From contig SLHW01000059.1 in assembly GCA_007135955.1 (NCBI GenBank), positions 1-27,902 of the forward strand: 27,902 bases of DNA, read 5' to 3'. The position numbers were made by a program, and so were the translations under genes. How positions within the stretch are numbered: the stretch's first letter is position 1; each line of letters opens with the position of its first letter. This DNA comes from Candidatus Saccharimonadota bacterium (lineage in GTDB: Bacteria > Patescibacteriota > Saccharimonadia > Saccharimonadales > SLHW01). Below the pieces are notes generated by a model, which was given only the letters and a program-made list of their open reading frames with translations, searched no databases and was not told the DNA's origin. Below are positions 14,209 to 22,017 of the stretch, in pieces.

Positions 14209-15147
14209 TTATGAGTCTGAGTTTCCTAGTCGTATTGCTCGCTTAAAGTTCTTTTCAGCTTCTGTGTCAGCTAGACGTACAATCGGCTGGTACATTATTA
14301 CATTCCTGTTGTGCGATTTACGATCAGCTGTTTTAATTGTGTCAACAAAAACTTGCTCCATCAGCCACTCTCTCCCTGGAGCCGTATAGCCGTATACAAC
14401 GATACGCCATAAATCATCTCCCCATTTTTCAATCGATTCGATCTTTGGTTTTTTAGTTATCAGCAAGGTTCCCGTTGGAATTCCATTCAATATTTTTCGA
14501 ACAAGAACTTCACCCTTGTCTTTGTCATTAACAAATACATCTACAGCAATAGTTCGGATCCCTCTAGGCGTTACCTTGACTCCATGAATGTGCTGATTGT
14601 GCAACCAGATAACTTCACCTGTTAAACTGCGAAGTTTTGTCGATCGTAAAGTTGCCCGCTCGACGACTCCACTTACATCAATAAATGGCTCTACGCTTAT
14701 ATAATCGCCAACGTTGAACCAGTTTTCAGCAATCATGGCAGTACCAGAAGTTAGGTCTCGTAGCATCACACCGATTGTGCCACCGGCAAAAACGATGAAG
14801 AGTGCTCCGGCACCAATGGCTGCGGTTTGAGTGGTGGCCATTGGACTAAGTAGTTGCCAAGCGTAATATGCAACCACTGCTACAGTAAACGCACGAACAA
14901 CAGCTACAGTTATGCTGAGGTATGTCTCTATTCGTCTTAGCTTAAATTGATGGGACTCATCGGCACTATTATCTGATCTGGTGCCGATATACTGAGCAAT
15001 TTTTATAATGCCTTGTGCTAAAAACCTACTTAACCAATACGCCACAACAATTGAGACAAATAGAATTAGTAACGAACGAAAGGCGTTCGGCTGAGCAAGG
15101 AAGTTTTCTACTTCACGAATTGATTGAATGAGTTCGCCGTTATTCAT
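14209..15147 (-). CDS. MscS-family mechanosensitive ion channel
   Basis: Small-conductance channel that releases solutes under hypo-osmotic stress. At 312 aa it has three membrane segments (about residues 22-45, 76-101, 108-135). The third is the Gly/Ala-rich pore helix (AAIGAGALFIVFAGGTIGVML) followed by the conserved ENWFNVGDYI turn into the beta domain (about 145-200). A mixed alpha/beta C-terminal domain follows (about 200-300). Length and layout are those of the short MscS type. It lies between rarA and the ncRNA candidate on the same strand. The start at 15147 has no strong ribosome binding site; TAAAAT 14 nt upstream may be its -10. Confidence 0.9.
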   Translation of the reverse strand: MNNGELIQSIREVENFLAQPNAFRSLLILFVSIVVAYWLSRFLAQGIIKIAQYIGTRSDNSADESHQFKLRRIETYLSITVAVVRAFTVAVVAYYAWQLLSPMATTQTAAIGAGALFIVFAGGTIGVMLRDLTSGTAMIAENWFNVGDYISVEPFIDVSGVVERATLRSTKLRSLTGEVIWLHNQHIHGVKVTPRGIRTIAVDVFVNDKDKGEVLVRKILNGIPTGTLLITKKPKIESIEKWGDDLWRIVVYGYTAPGREWLMEQVFVDTIKTADRKSHNRNVIMYQPIVRLADTEAEKNFKRAIRLGNSDS

Positions 15148-15206
15148 GATGGCTAACAGATTTTATGAAAAAAATATGATAAATACCAGACCAGCTTAAT
15201 TGTAAT

Positions 15207-15227
15207 AATTGCACCATTAATGCAATT
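15207..15227. repeat. 7-bp inverted repeat upstream of mscS
   Basis: AATTGCA (15207-15213) and TGCAATT (15221-15227) with a 7-nt spacer. It lies 60-80 bp before the mscS start and 52-72 bp after the rarA stop. There is no T-run, so an operator or a weak terminator are both possible. Otherwise the 15148-15278 gap shows nothing. Confidence 0.35.
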
Positions 15228-15278
15228 TATTTATTACTAAACAGTTACCGTTGGTTAATCTAGTTATAGTGGCTGATG

Positions 15279-16469
15279 TTATGTAGAGTTGAACATATCA
15301 GTATCGGCTATCTCTTTTGGTAGATTACTCTCGGAATGTTTAAAATCTGCCTGCCATGAATAACCCTTGCCGTAGCCAAGGTCTTTCATCAGCTTTGTTG
15401 GTGCATTGCGCAAATGTAATGGCACGGGTAAATTGTCGTACTTATTTGCAAGTGCTTTTGCGGCGTACATGCCATTAGTAACTTCCCGTGATTTTTGGCA
15501 TTTTGCTAGTACGAGGGCGCAATGGTACAAGTTATATTCACACTCCGGCATACCTACTCGCTCCACAGCCTGAAAGGCCGAGATAGCTATATTTAAGGCC
15601 TGTGATGCAGCTACTCCAACATCCTCGCTTGCAAAAACAACCATGCGACGAGCAATAAACTTCGGATCTTCTCCAGCCTGCAGCATTCGAGCCAGATAAT
15701 AAAACGTTGCGTTGGGGTCGCTACCACGCATTGACTTTATAAAAGCACTTATTACGTTGTAGTGGTTATCACCGGTTTTATCATAGGCAGGAGGTTGTTT
15801 TTTTATGGTGTTGCCTATGAATGTAGGTGTAATTTTTTGCTGTGGAGGGGCAAGCTTTAGGGCTAAATCGATGTTTCCGAGCGCTACCCTGGCATCTCCG
15901 CTAGCAGTTTCGGCCAGTAGGTCAATAGCCTGAGCGCTAAATCGGTTGCTTTTCTTGATAGATTTGAGTGCATTTTTGACAATCTGCTTAATCGCTTCAA
16001 CGCTTAATGGCTCGAGCACAATAACTCGACAACGGCTCAGCAGAGGAGTTATCACCTCAAAGCTCGGGTTTTCAGTAGTGGCACCTATTAGTATGATGGT
16101 ACCGTCTTCGACGTGCGGCAGGAAAGCGTCTTGCTGAGCTTTGTTGAAGCAGTGAATTTCATCGATGAATAGAACTGTTTTTTGACCGAGTCGTTGGTTG
16201 GTATGGGCTCGCTCTACCACGCCAACTACGTCTTTTTTGCTAGCGTGTACAGCGCTCAGTTCAACAAATTCTGCCCCGGTATTGTCGGTAATTATCCGAG
16301 CTAGGGTTGTTTTGCCACTTCCCGGCGGACCCCACAAAATAAGGCTAGTCAGCTCTTTATTTTCTACGAGTTTTCGCAATATTTTGCCCTTACCCAGGAT
16401 TTGATCTTGGCCGAAAACTTCCTCGATAGTAGTCGGCCGCATTTTTTCAGCAAGTGGTCGATTATCCAT
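15279..16469 (-). CDS. rarA: Replication-associated recombination ATPase RarA (MgsA)
   Basis: AAA+ ATPase that acts at stalled replication forks with SSB. At 396 aa it has the family N-terminus RPLAEKMRPTTIEEVFGQDQ, Walker A GPPGSGKTT (47-55), Walker B VLFIDEIH (99-106), sensor 1 GATTENPS (129-136) and SRC (145-147). The C-terminal tetramerisation region contains MRGSDPNATFYYLARMLQAG and RMVVFASEDVG, diagnostic of RarA/WRNIP1. A minus-strand TATACT at 16482-16477 lies 7 nt before the ATG, so it may be leaderless. It is transcribed divergently from the membrane-protein gene at 16528, 58 bp away. Confidence 0.95.
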   Translation of the reverse strand: MDNRPLAEKMRPTTIEEVFGQDQILGKGKILRKLVENKELTSLILWGPPGSGKTTLARIITDNTGAEFVELSAVHASKKDVVGVVERAHTNQRLGQKTVLFIDEIHCFNKAQQDAFLPHVEDGTIILIGATTENPSFEVITPLLSRCRVIVLEPLSVEAIKQIVKNALKSIKKSNRFSAQAIDLLAETASGDARVALGNIDLALKLAPPQQKITPTFIGNTIKKQPPAYDKTGDNHYNVISAFIKSMRGSDPNATFYYLARMLQAGEDPKFIARRMVVFASEDVGVAASQALNIAISAFQAVERVGMPECEYNLYHCALVLAKCQKSREVTNGMYAAKALANKYDNLPVPLHLRNAPTKLMKDLGYGKGYSWQADFKHSESNLPKEIADTDMFNST

Positions 16470-16527
16470 ATCTTATAGTATAGTGGAATACAATTATCAT
16501 AGATATAGACACTAGAGAGAGGCAGAC

Positions 16528-16995
16528 ATGGCAAAAATCAAAGAATCAGCTACAGCTAAATCAACATCGTCCCATTCACTACCCGATGAATTGCTTGCTA
16601 TTGTAAAGCTGTCTCGGCCAATCCTTATTACAGCAGGTATTTTTTATCTGATCGGCAGCCTTAGTGTACTGCTCAGTCCAGAGCAAGTAGCTCGTGAGGC
16701 GATAGGCTTTAATTACACTGAAGCAGAACTAACACTTATTCGCCTAGCGGGAATCGTGCTGCTGATTGCTAGCTTATTGTTTTTTTATAGCGCTAAGCTT
16801 ATAGGCCCGACAGCAACGCTACGTCAGTTGCGTCTCGGCAGCATTTTGGCATTACTAACCGCACTACTGAGCATCGGCGGTAGCCAAAACCTATTCTCGA
16901 TAGTTATATTGCTTATCATTGCTATGCCAGTGATTCTTATCGGTTGGCAGGCACATAAGCTACTCCAACACAAAATAGATGCTGGCGACAGCTAG
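16528..16995 (+). CDS. Small membrane protein with four TM segments
   Basis: No family recognised. The 155-aa protein has a polar, Lys/Ser-rich N-terminus (about 1-22) and four hydrophobic segments at about residues 32-52 (ILITAGIFYLIGSLSVLL), 70-90 (LIRLAGIVLLIASLLFFYSA), 101-117 (LGSILALLTALLSIGG) and 122-142 (LFSIVILLIIAMPVILIGW), ending in a short basic tail. The layout of two helical hairpins resembles small DUF-type membrane proteins. AGAGAGG at 16513-16519 is a reasonable ribosome binding site. It is convergent with the nuclease gene, 23 bp away, with no clear terminator between them. Confidence 0.75.
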   Translation: MAKIKESATAKSTSSHSLPDELLAIVKLSRPILITAGIFYLIGSLSVLLSPEQVAREAIGFNYTEAELTLIRLAGIVLLIASLLFFYSAKLIGPTATLRQLRLGSILALLTALLSIGGSQNLFSIVILLIIAMPVILIGWQAHKLLQHKIDAGDS

Positions 16996-17018
16996 CTAGC
17001 TTAGGTATGTTTTGTAGT

Positions 17019-17948
17019 CTATTGTTCTAAACGGAGCTGTGCCGGCTCGCGTAGGGTAATCTGAGGTCGACCCCGGTAGGTATCGATTTTCCCGGTAATT
17101 GATACTGCTTTCCCCTCGTAGTCGGAGATATTTCTAAAATTACTCTTATCATCTACAAAGACAACTGATGAAAAAGGACAGGTCTGAAAATCTTCACAAA
17201 AATTAATAAATGTTGTATCAGTAGCCGAAACATACACATTATTGACCACGCCGCTGACGCAGGTGGTTGCGCCAATATTATCTGGTGCTTGTGAAAAATG
17301 GATACAGCCGTCTGGTACTTCGCTAGTTAGCGTCGATAAACCTTCATCAAATGCGATACGTACAGTAGCAGTGGATCCGGCGCAGGTGTCTTCCGCCCAG
17401 AGCCCAACATTAGCTAATCGGGCAGCATCTTGTGCTTGTTGAAACTCTTGTTGAAGACTATAGGCAGTTCGAAAGGTGTACTCATAGGCATAGCCTTCTT
17501 GTATGAGCAGCTGATTAACATTAGTGTTGCCCAAGTAGACATAACGTAGTAGCCGGTCATAGATGTCGCGATCATCTTGGGTAGGATCTACCTCAAGTAG
17601 TACAGCCTCGTTTAGAAGAATGCTTTGCGTAAAATTTGAGGCCTCTGGCCCAAAGCATTCTGTTTGAGTGAACGGACTGTCTACTTCAGGGGTGTCAATA
17701 CCGATGAGACGTACTGTTTCTCGTTGACCATTTTTTTCAACGACGATTGTATCACCGTCTATGACACGTACTACTTCGAATGGGCCTGTCTTGTCGTTGG
17801 ATTGTGTGGTTGATGGTAGGTCGTCACCATTGCTAAGCGTTAGGCTAAGCAACAGCGCGATAACCACTACCGCTATCGCAGATGGCGTGCTGTGCTTTAA
17901 CTGCTGAATAAATGATAAGGCGACTTTGGTTGCTTGTTTTTTAGTCAT
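17019..17948 (-). CDS. Membrane-anchored staphylococcal-nuclease-like protein
   Basis: Ca-dependent DNA/RNA nuclease of the SNase fold, probably displayed outside the membrane. An uncleaved-looking signal/anchor lies at about residues 22-40 (PSAIAVVVIALLLSLTLS). The SNase domain (about 55-180) keeps the catalytic set: DGDT (64-67), Arg80, TPE with Glu88 and Asp85, and DIYDR with Arg132, equal to D21, R35, D40, E43 and R87 of the S. aureus enzyme. A second domain (about 190-309) with five cysteines and beta-rich segments such as VVNNVYVSATDTTFINF and GKAVSITGKIDTYRGRPQI looks like an OB-fold. A minus-strand TATACT near 18000 may be its -10. A role in nucleotide scavenging fits a host-dependent lifestyle but is inferred. 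Confidence 0.88.
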   Translation of the reverse strand: MTKKQATKVALSFIQQLKHSTPSAIAVVVIALLLSLTLSNGDDLPSTTQSNDKTGPFEVVRVIDGDTIVVEKNGQRETVRLIGIDTPEVDSPFTQTECFGPEASNFTQSILLNEAVLLEVDPTQDDRDIYDRLLRYVYLGNTNVNQLLIQEGYAYEYTFRTAYSLQQEFQQAQDAARLANVGLWAEDTCAGSTATVRIAFDEGLSTLTSEVPDGCIHFSQAPDNIGATTCVSGVVNNVYVSATDTTFINFCEDFQTCPFSSVVFVDDKSNFRNISDYEGKAVSITGKIDTYRGRPQITLREPAQLRLEQ

Positions 17949-18037
17949 CTGTACTCACGATCTCGTTGTGCTCAGCAATCGACAGGATGCCAAACTGATG
18001 AATAGTATAGGGTAGCTAGTGTCATTACGTACTTGAT

Positions 18038-18142
18038 GTCGGTGAGCCCAAAAAGTAGTGCGAACTACCTGTTCTGACCGACTCGTTCGCTGCACAGTGT
18101 TAGTTTACGGGACTTTTTACTAAAATTACAGAAAAGATACAA
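18038..18142 (-). promoter_or_regulatory. Possible small RNA or attenuator upstream of the nuclease
   Basis: On the minus strand TTGTAT (18142-18137), 17-nt spacer, TAAAAA (18119-18114) gives a start near 18107. A hairpin GTAGT-TCGC-ACTAC (18068-18055) is followed by TTTTT (18054-18050). GCGAAC (18090-18085) is complementary to GTTCGC inside that hairpin (18065-18060), so a competing fold exists. GTCGGT (18082-18077) can also pair with ACCGAC (18043-18038). Either a small RNA of about 58 nt or a leader of the nuclease gene. The rest of 17949-18235 shows only promoter elements. Confidence 0.35.
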
Positions 18143-18145
18143 TAC

Positions 18146-18174
18146 TTGACGTGTCAAATACTTTCTAATAAAGT
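18146..18174 (+). promoter_or_regulatory. Putative promoter and operator of the Nudix gene
   Basis: TTGACG (18146-18151), 17-nt spacer, TAAAGT (18169-18174). The -35 lies in the inverted repeat TTGAC-GT-GTCAA (18146-18157), which could bind a small dimeric regulator. Start near 18181 and a leader of about 55 nt. Confidence 0.38.
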
Positions 18175-18235
18175 AGTAACAATTATTACAACGTATGCTA
18201 TTATCAGCGTATAAAAAAAGGTTAGCACCATAAAA

Positions 18236-18748
18236 GTGAAACAAATACTAACACCAGAAACAGCTCCGACGATGTATTCTGGTCGGGCGCTAATTATTAA
18301 TGATGCAGGACTTACGCCAATCGTTCAGCGGCCACTTTCGTCTCATAACAATCCAGGGCTTTGGGAAATTCCTGGTGGAAAAATCGAAGAGTTGGATTTA
18401 CGTGACGGAATAGCCAGAGAGGTATTTGAAGAGGTAGGTATCGAGGTTTCTGTTTATCCAGAGCTTATCCTCACTGAAGACTACATATTGCCCCCAGATA
18501 GCAAATATCCTGGTGTACGACGTCTTGGAGTTTGTGCTCTGGCAAAGACCATTGAGCCCTATCCAGAAGTAGTTCCACAACGAGAAGAGGTGGTCAATCA
18601 TGACTGGGTTACCATCGAAGATTTACTTCTTCGCCCCGATATTACAAAGACCACTAGATCATCAGTCATCACTTTGGGTGAATACGTAATCGAATCTTAC
18701 TACCCTGATTTGTTCAACTACCCAGTACTGCGTCAGAGTAGCAACTAA
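18236..18748 (+). CDS. Nudix hydrolase
   Basis: Hydrolyses a nucleoside diphosphate linked to another moiety, often oxidised dNTPs in MutT-like members. The start is GTG at 18236 (170 aa); an ATG at 18272 would give 158 aa and begins just before the first beta strand. The Nudix box starts WEIPGGKIEELDLRDG and ends REVFEEVGI (about residues 42-67). The metal-binding REVFEEVG is intact, but the spacing between GG and RE is one residue shorter than in MutT, and Asp replaces the usual GE Glu. A conserved-looking VNHDWVTIEDL follows near residue 120. It is convergent with the cyclo-ligase gene. Substrate unknown. Confidence 0.85.
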   Translation: MKQILTPETAPTMYSGRALIINDAGLTPIVQRPLSSHNNPGLWEIPGGKIEELDLRDGIAREVFEEVGIEVSVYPELILTEDYILPPDSKYPGVRRLGVCALAKTIEPYPEVVPQREEVVNHDWVTIEDLLLRPDITKTTRSSVITLGEYVIESYYPDLFNYPVLRQSSN

Positions 18749-18776
18749 AACACAGCCGCTTCTAATCAGCTGGTCT

Positions 18777-19349
18777 TTATTGAGTGTTCACAATACCTTT
18801 TTCTGTAACGATAAAATCCATTGAAACATCGTGCGGCTCAGTCGGTACTGCGTCAATTTCTTGCACGGCATGAGCGACACCAATTTTAAGTGTCGAGTCA
18901 TTGATTTTGCCAAGTACTTTGTCGTAATAGCCACCACCACGCCCAAGTCGACGTTTTTGTTTGTCAAATGCAACGATTGGAACGATTATGGCATCCAACT
19001 TTTCAGTAGGAAAGGACAGTTTTATTGTAGGTTCGGGGATGCCAAACTGGTTCTTGGCTAGCGCTACACCTAGTGTATAGCTGACAAAAACCATGGTATT
19101 TTTTGACATAACAGGTAAGCAAATATTCTTGCTTGCACTCCAACACATATCGATAAATGGCTGCATTCCAATTTCGCCATCGATTGGCAGGTAGAGACCA
19201 ATGTCTTGTACTTTAGCAAACCATTGGCAGCTTTGTAGATGATTTGCTATTTGTACGGCGTTTTGCTGCTGTTGGTTTGCAGTAAGTTTACGTCGTTGGC
19301 TGCGTAGGCTATTTCGCAGTGTCAACTTCTGTTGTTTCTTAGTATTCAT
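18777..19349 (-). CDS. 5-formyltetrahydrofolate cyclo-ligase
   Basis: Converts 5-formyl-THF to 5,10-methenyl-THF with ATP, salvaging folate. At 190 aa it has the typical length. Diagnostic features are the N-terminal basic helix KLTLRNSLRSQRRKL with the phosphate-binding residues, the LYLPIDGEIGMQPFI strand/turn, the LDAIIVPIVAFDK strand, and the signature RLGRGGGYYDK (134-144). It starts 11 nt after the stop of the DUF2207 gene and so is probably its operon partner, although no functional link is known. No clear ribosome binding site is visible. Confidence 0.93.
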   Translation of the reverse strand: MNTKKQQKLTLRNSLRSQRRKLTANQQQQNAVQIANHLQSCQWFAKVQDIGLYLPIDGEIGMQPFIDMCWSASKNICLPVMSKNTMVFVSYTLGVALAKNQFGIPEPTIKLSFPTEKLDAIIVPIVAFDKQKRRLGRGGGYYDKVLGKINDSTLKIGVAHAVQEIDAVPTEPHDVSMDFIVTEKGIVNTQ

Positions 19350-19360
19350 AGGGTGTTTTG

Positions 19361-21151
19361 TTAGCGGCCACCACCACCGCCTCCGCCGCCACCACCACCA
19401 GAGCCGCCACCACCAGAAAAGCCACTGCTGGTGCTGCTGGTCGCAGTAGTTGAGATACTATTCATCGCAGAAGTAAAACGGCTCGCACTAAACGAGCTTG
19501 ATCCGACGTACCATGCAGGACGTTGATTGATTTCTTCGTAGTACTGACCAATCACGCGGAACCAGTCTTTTTCATGTCCAAGCACGACGGCGTAGGGTAG
19601 AAGTCGTTCGTATAATCGTACTAATTCTTCTTTGTTTTCGGAGTTTATTTTTTGGCGACGGGCACCTTCTGGGCTTTGATGAAACCGCAAGCGTTCAACT
19701 TCTGCGAGCTTAATGTATTCATCAAGGCCTTTGAAGTGGTTGATTACTTCTCTTCCTTTTTCAGTAGGGCGCTTGAGCGGTTGGCTAAGTAGAGCCACCG
19801 TTATGATGCTTGCAATAATAGCAACTGGTAAGCTCCAGAACCGGACATCCGAAAAATCATACGTAAAGCCAATACTGCTGCTGTAGCTAACCATAATAAT
19901 AGCGAACATTACACCAGCTATTGCCAGCATAAATAACGGCCAAGTAGTCGGTCGTTTCTCGCGGTAGCCTTCTTCTACTATCTGTTTTTTCAGTGCTTCT
20001 TGATATTTCTGCAGGGCAATAGAGGCCTTCGTATCCGACTTAGATAGCGGATGTTTCATGCTCGGCTTTGGTGTTCGTTGCATAAGCTTAGAGAGCATAG
20101 CCAGCTCTTCTTTGGTTGTGCTGCTCAAGTCTTTTATCTCAATTTCGTAGGTAGTTTTTTTTCTCCCAAAAGAGCGATCAGCCTTAGCTTCAATCAGATT
20201 AATTTTCCGTTGAACGGCTAGCTCTAAGAGTTGGGCAGTGACTGCCTTGGTTTTTGCGGACTGCTTGCCGTAAATCACTGCCGCCTTGAGGATCGGTAGT
20301 TCTTTGATAGGAAGGTATTCCCTGGGAATAATCTGACCTGGTAGCCGATCACGATGTTTGCGGTATATTCGAACCGCGCCAAATGTAGCCAGCAGTGAAG
20401 CGGCAATTGCACTGATTGACAATACGCTTCGCAGCATGACACTCCAGGCCGGCTCTTCATACGGTGCAAATGTACCAGGAGCAAACTTCAAGGCAAACGA
20501 GACGTTTTCCCCCGGGCCTAAACTTCTAGTAGAGGCAAAGACCGCGCCCGTTTCATTATTGTCAACAATAGTGCACTCATTTCGCGACCCCTCGGGTCCC
20601 TCAAAACAAACTAGTTCGCCAGTAAAAGCATTCTGTAGTTCGTTGTCCAAAATGACCGTTGCCGAAACACTGTCAAATCTTTGTCGCCACTCGGTACCAT
20701 TCACATTCCAAAACAGTTCCTGGTAGTCACCAAAGTCCAAGGTGACATCACGCAGACTATAGACGAACTGATACTCCTGCGTACCAAGCACATAGTCATC
20801 AGTACCGGTGCTAATTGTGACCATCCCACCGCTGGTTGACTTATCATAAAGTGGCTCTGGTTCGCCGTTTCTAGTTAGCTCCTCTAGCTCAAATGATAAT
20901 GGTCGACCATTAAGTGTAATCGGCAGGTTGCGCACTAGGCCTTTGTTTTGATTAAACTCTGGGAACTCAGCAACTAACGTTTCGGTTATCAGCATGCGAG
21001 ACCGGCCATCATCATCAAGGCTCAAGCGGTATTCAGCAGTAAAAGATGAAAAATAAAAGCTTTGTACATTTTGTGCGTGCAAGTTTTCACCCGGAAGTAG
21101 TAGAGTGAGCGCAAAGAGCAGGCCTATAGTCACACCAAAAAATCTTTTCAT
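19361..21151 (-). CDS. DUF2207-family membrane protein with poly-Gly tail
   Basis: Envelope protein of unknown function. A signal peptide covers about residues 1-26 (RFFGVTIGLLFALTLLLPGE). A large extracytoplasmic beta-rich domain (about 27-230) follows, with ETLVAEFPEFNQNKGLVRNL in the style of DUF2207. One TM lies at about 238-260, then a cytoplasmic part, then a TM pair at about 405-450 (WPLFMLAIAGVMFAIIMVSY, WSLPVAIIASIITVALL), and a C-terminal cytoplasmic region ending in SSGFSGGGGSGGGG and further Gly to a final Arg. The Gly-rich tail is typical of the family. An extended -10 lies 6 nt before the ATG, implying a leaderless start. Confidence 0.85.
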   Translation of the reverse strand: MKRFFGVTIGLLFALTLLLPGENLHAQNVQSFYFSSFTAEYRLSLDDDGRSRMLITETLVAEFPEFNQNKGLVRNLPITLNGRPLSFELEELTRNGEPEPLYDKSTSGGMVTISTGTDDYVLGTQEYQFVYSLRDVTLDFGDYQELFWNVNGTEWRQRFDSVSATVILDNELQNAFTGELVCFEGPEGSRNECTIVDNNETGAVFASTRSLGPGENVSFALKFAPGTFAPYEEPAWSVMLRSVLSISAIAASLLATFGAVRIYRKHRDRLPGQIIPREYLPIKELPILKAAVIYGKQSAKTKAVTAQLLELAVQRKINLIEAKADRSFGRKKTTYEIEIKDLSSTTKEELAMLSKLMQRTPKPSMKHPLSKSDTKASIALQKYQEALKKQIVEEGYREKRPTTWPLFMLAIAGVMFAIIMVSYSSSIGFTYDFSDVRFWSLPVAIIASIITVALLSQPLKRPTEKGREVINHFKGLDEYIKLAEVERLRFHQSPEGARRQKINSENKEELVRLYERLLPYAVVLGHEKDWFRVIGQYYEEINQRPAWYVGSSSFSASRFTSAMNSISTTATSSTSSGFSGGGGSGGGGGGGGGGGR

Positions 21152-21157
21152 AACTTA

Positions 21158-21166
21158 ATACTAGCA
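21158..21166 (-). promoter_or_regulatory. Extended -10 element of the DUF2207 gene
   Basis: Minus strand TGCTAGTAT (21166-21158) fits the extended -10 form TGnTATAAT with one mismatch. Six bases separate it from the ATG, so transcription would start at the initiation codon. No good -35 is visible. Confidence 0.45.
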
Positions 21167-21195
21167 GTTTATCCACCGCGTTTTGTAAAAAATAG

Positions 21196-21247
21196 TTGAC
21201 TTGGTGATAGCATGTGTTAAATTTGATATGTATCGAACGTTCGTTCT
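21196..21247 (+). promoter_or_regulatory. Promoter and LexA-like box upstream of the fasciclin gene
   Basis: TTGACT (21196-21201), 16-nt spacer, TAAATT (21218-21223). Just downstream, CGAAC-GTTC-GTTCT (21234-21247) resembles the CGAAC-N4-GTTCG operator of Gram-positive-type LexA, and contains a perfect 10-bp palindrome CGAACGTTCG (21234-21243). The leader to the ATG is about 140 nt; I see no gene in it. Confidence 0.4.
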
Positions 21248-21368
21248 AATTTGAACTACAGATGACGCTCAGAATCATGCGAAGACTGCAAAGAGTGGTA
21301 GATTCATGCAGAACGACTCAGATATACATTAATAAGATAAGAATAAAATAGAAGAGGGAATTATACGT

Positions 21369-21902
21369 ATGAGTAAAGCAATATCTTTGCCGGCAATAAT
21401 CATCAGCCTAGTGCTGACCGGCTTACTAGCAGTAGTGGCTATCGTACCACAAGCACAGGCACGGCCAGCTTGGGCATCTGCTGCGCAACCAGGCAATCAA
21501 TCAATAGTTGAGATTGCGCAAGGGGACGATGATTTTAGTGTGCTTGTTGCTGCAGTAGTGCATGCAGGTTTCGATGGTCTTCTAAGCGGCAATCAACAAC
21601 TCACAGTTTTTGCGCCAACGAACGATGCATTCGTGAAGTTCTTAGATGGAGTGGAGACTCCAGCTGAAGCCATTGGAGCAATCCATGATCTAGATCCAGA
21701 AGTAGTTGGAGATATATTGGCTTACCATGTCATTAACGGACGTCGAACCAGTCAGTCAGTATTGGCCGCACCAAGCTACCAAACGCTCAGCGGTCAACGC
21801 TTGACGCAGGATGAACTAGTGCCTAAGCTCAATACTGAAATGTTAAATACTTCTGCCAGTAATGGTGTCGTCCATGTATTGAACGAAGTCTTAGAGCCAT
21901 AA
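21369..21902 (+). CDS. Secreted fasciclin (FAS1) domain protein
   Basis: Cell-surface or secreted adhesion-type protein. At 177 aa it has a signal peptide (about residues 1-31, LPAIIISLVLTGLLAVVAIV with a likely cleavage after AQA) and a single FAS1 domain. FAS1 landmarks are the H1 box TVFAPTNDAFVKF (about 78-90), the YH motif LAYHVINGRR (about 117-126) and the H2 box NGVVHVLNEVLEP at the very C-terminus. There is no sorting signal or second TM, so it is either released or attached non-covalently. AGAGGGA at 21352-21358 is the likely ribosome binding site. A strong terminator follows, so it is monocistronic. Confidence 0.92.
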   Translation: MSKAISLPAIIISLVLTGLLAVVAIVPQAQARPAWASAAQPGNQSIVEIAQGDDDFSVLVAAVVHAGFDGLLSGNQQLTVFAPTNDAFVKFLDGVETPAEAIGAIHDLDPEVVGDILAYHVINGRRTSQSVLAAPSYQTLSGQRLTQDELVPKLNTEMLNTSASNGVVHVLNEVLEP

Positions 21903-21931
21903 CAAAATTAACAAGACAGACTGCACAACCT

Positions 21932-21962
21932 AGCAGCCCCACAACAGTGGGGCTGCTTTTTT
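21932..21962 (+). terminator. Strong intrinsic terminator after the fasciclin gene
   Basis: AGCAGCCCCAC (21932-21942) pairs perfectly with GTGGGGCTGCT (21947-21957), AACA loop, followed by six T. It insulates the fasciclin gene from the aminotransferase operon. Confidence 0.95.
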
Positions 21963-21981
21963 AATTCACGAACCTGCATCA

Positions 21982-22009
21982 TTTACATATATGGGGGCGT
22001 TAGTATAAT
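21982..22009 (+). promoter_or_regulatory. Leaderless promoter of the aminotransferase/PEPC operon
   Basis: TTTACA (21982-21987), 16-nt spacer, perfect TATAAT (22004-22009). The ATG at 22018 is 8 nt after the -10, so the start of transcription nearly coincides with the start codon. No Shine-Dalgarno is present. Confidence 0.7.
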
Positions 22010-22017
22010 GAAACTAA

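Noticed and set aside
15946..16137. Short plus-strand frames inside rarA, and similar frames inside GH15, GT4, ppcA and the LPXTG gene
   Set aside because: Antisense shadows of well-supported genes, without ribosome binding sites or recognisable proteins.
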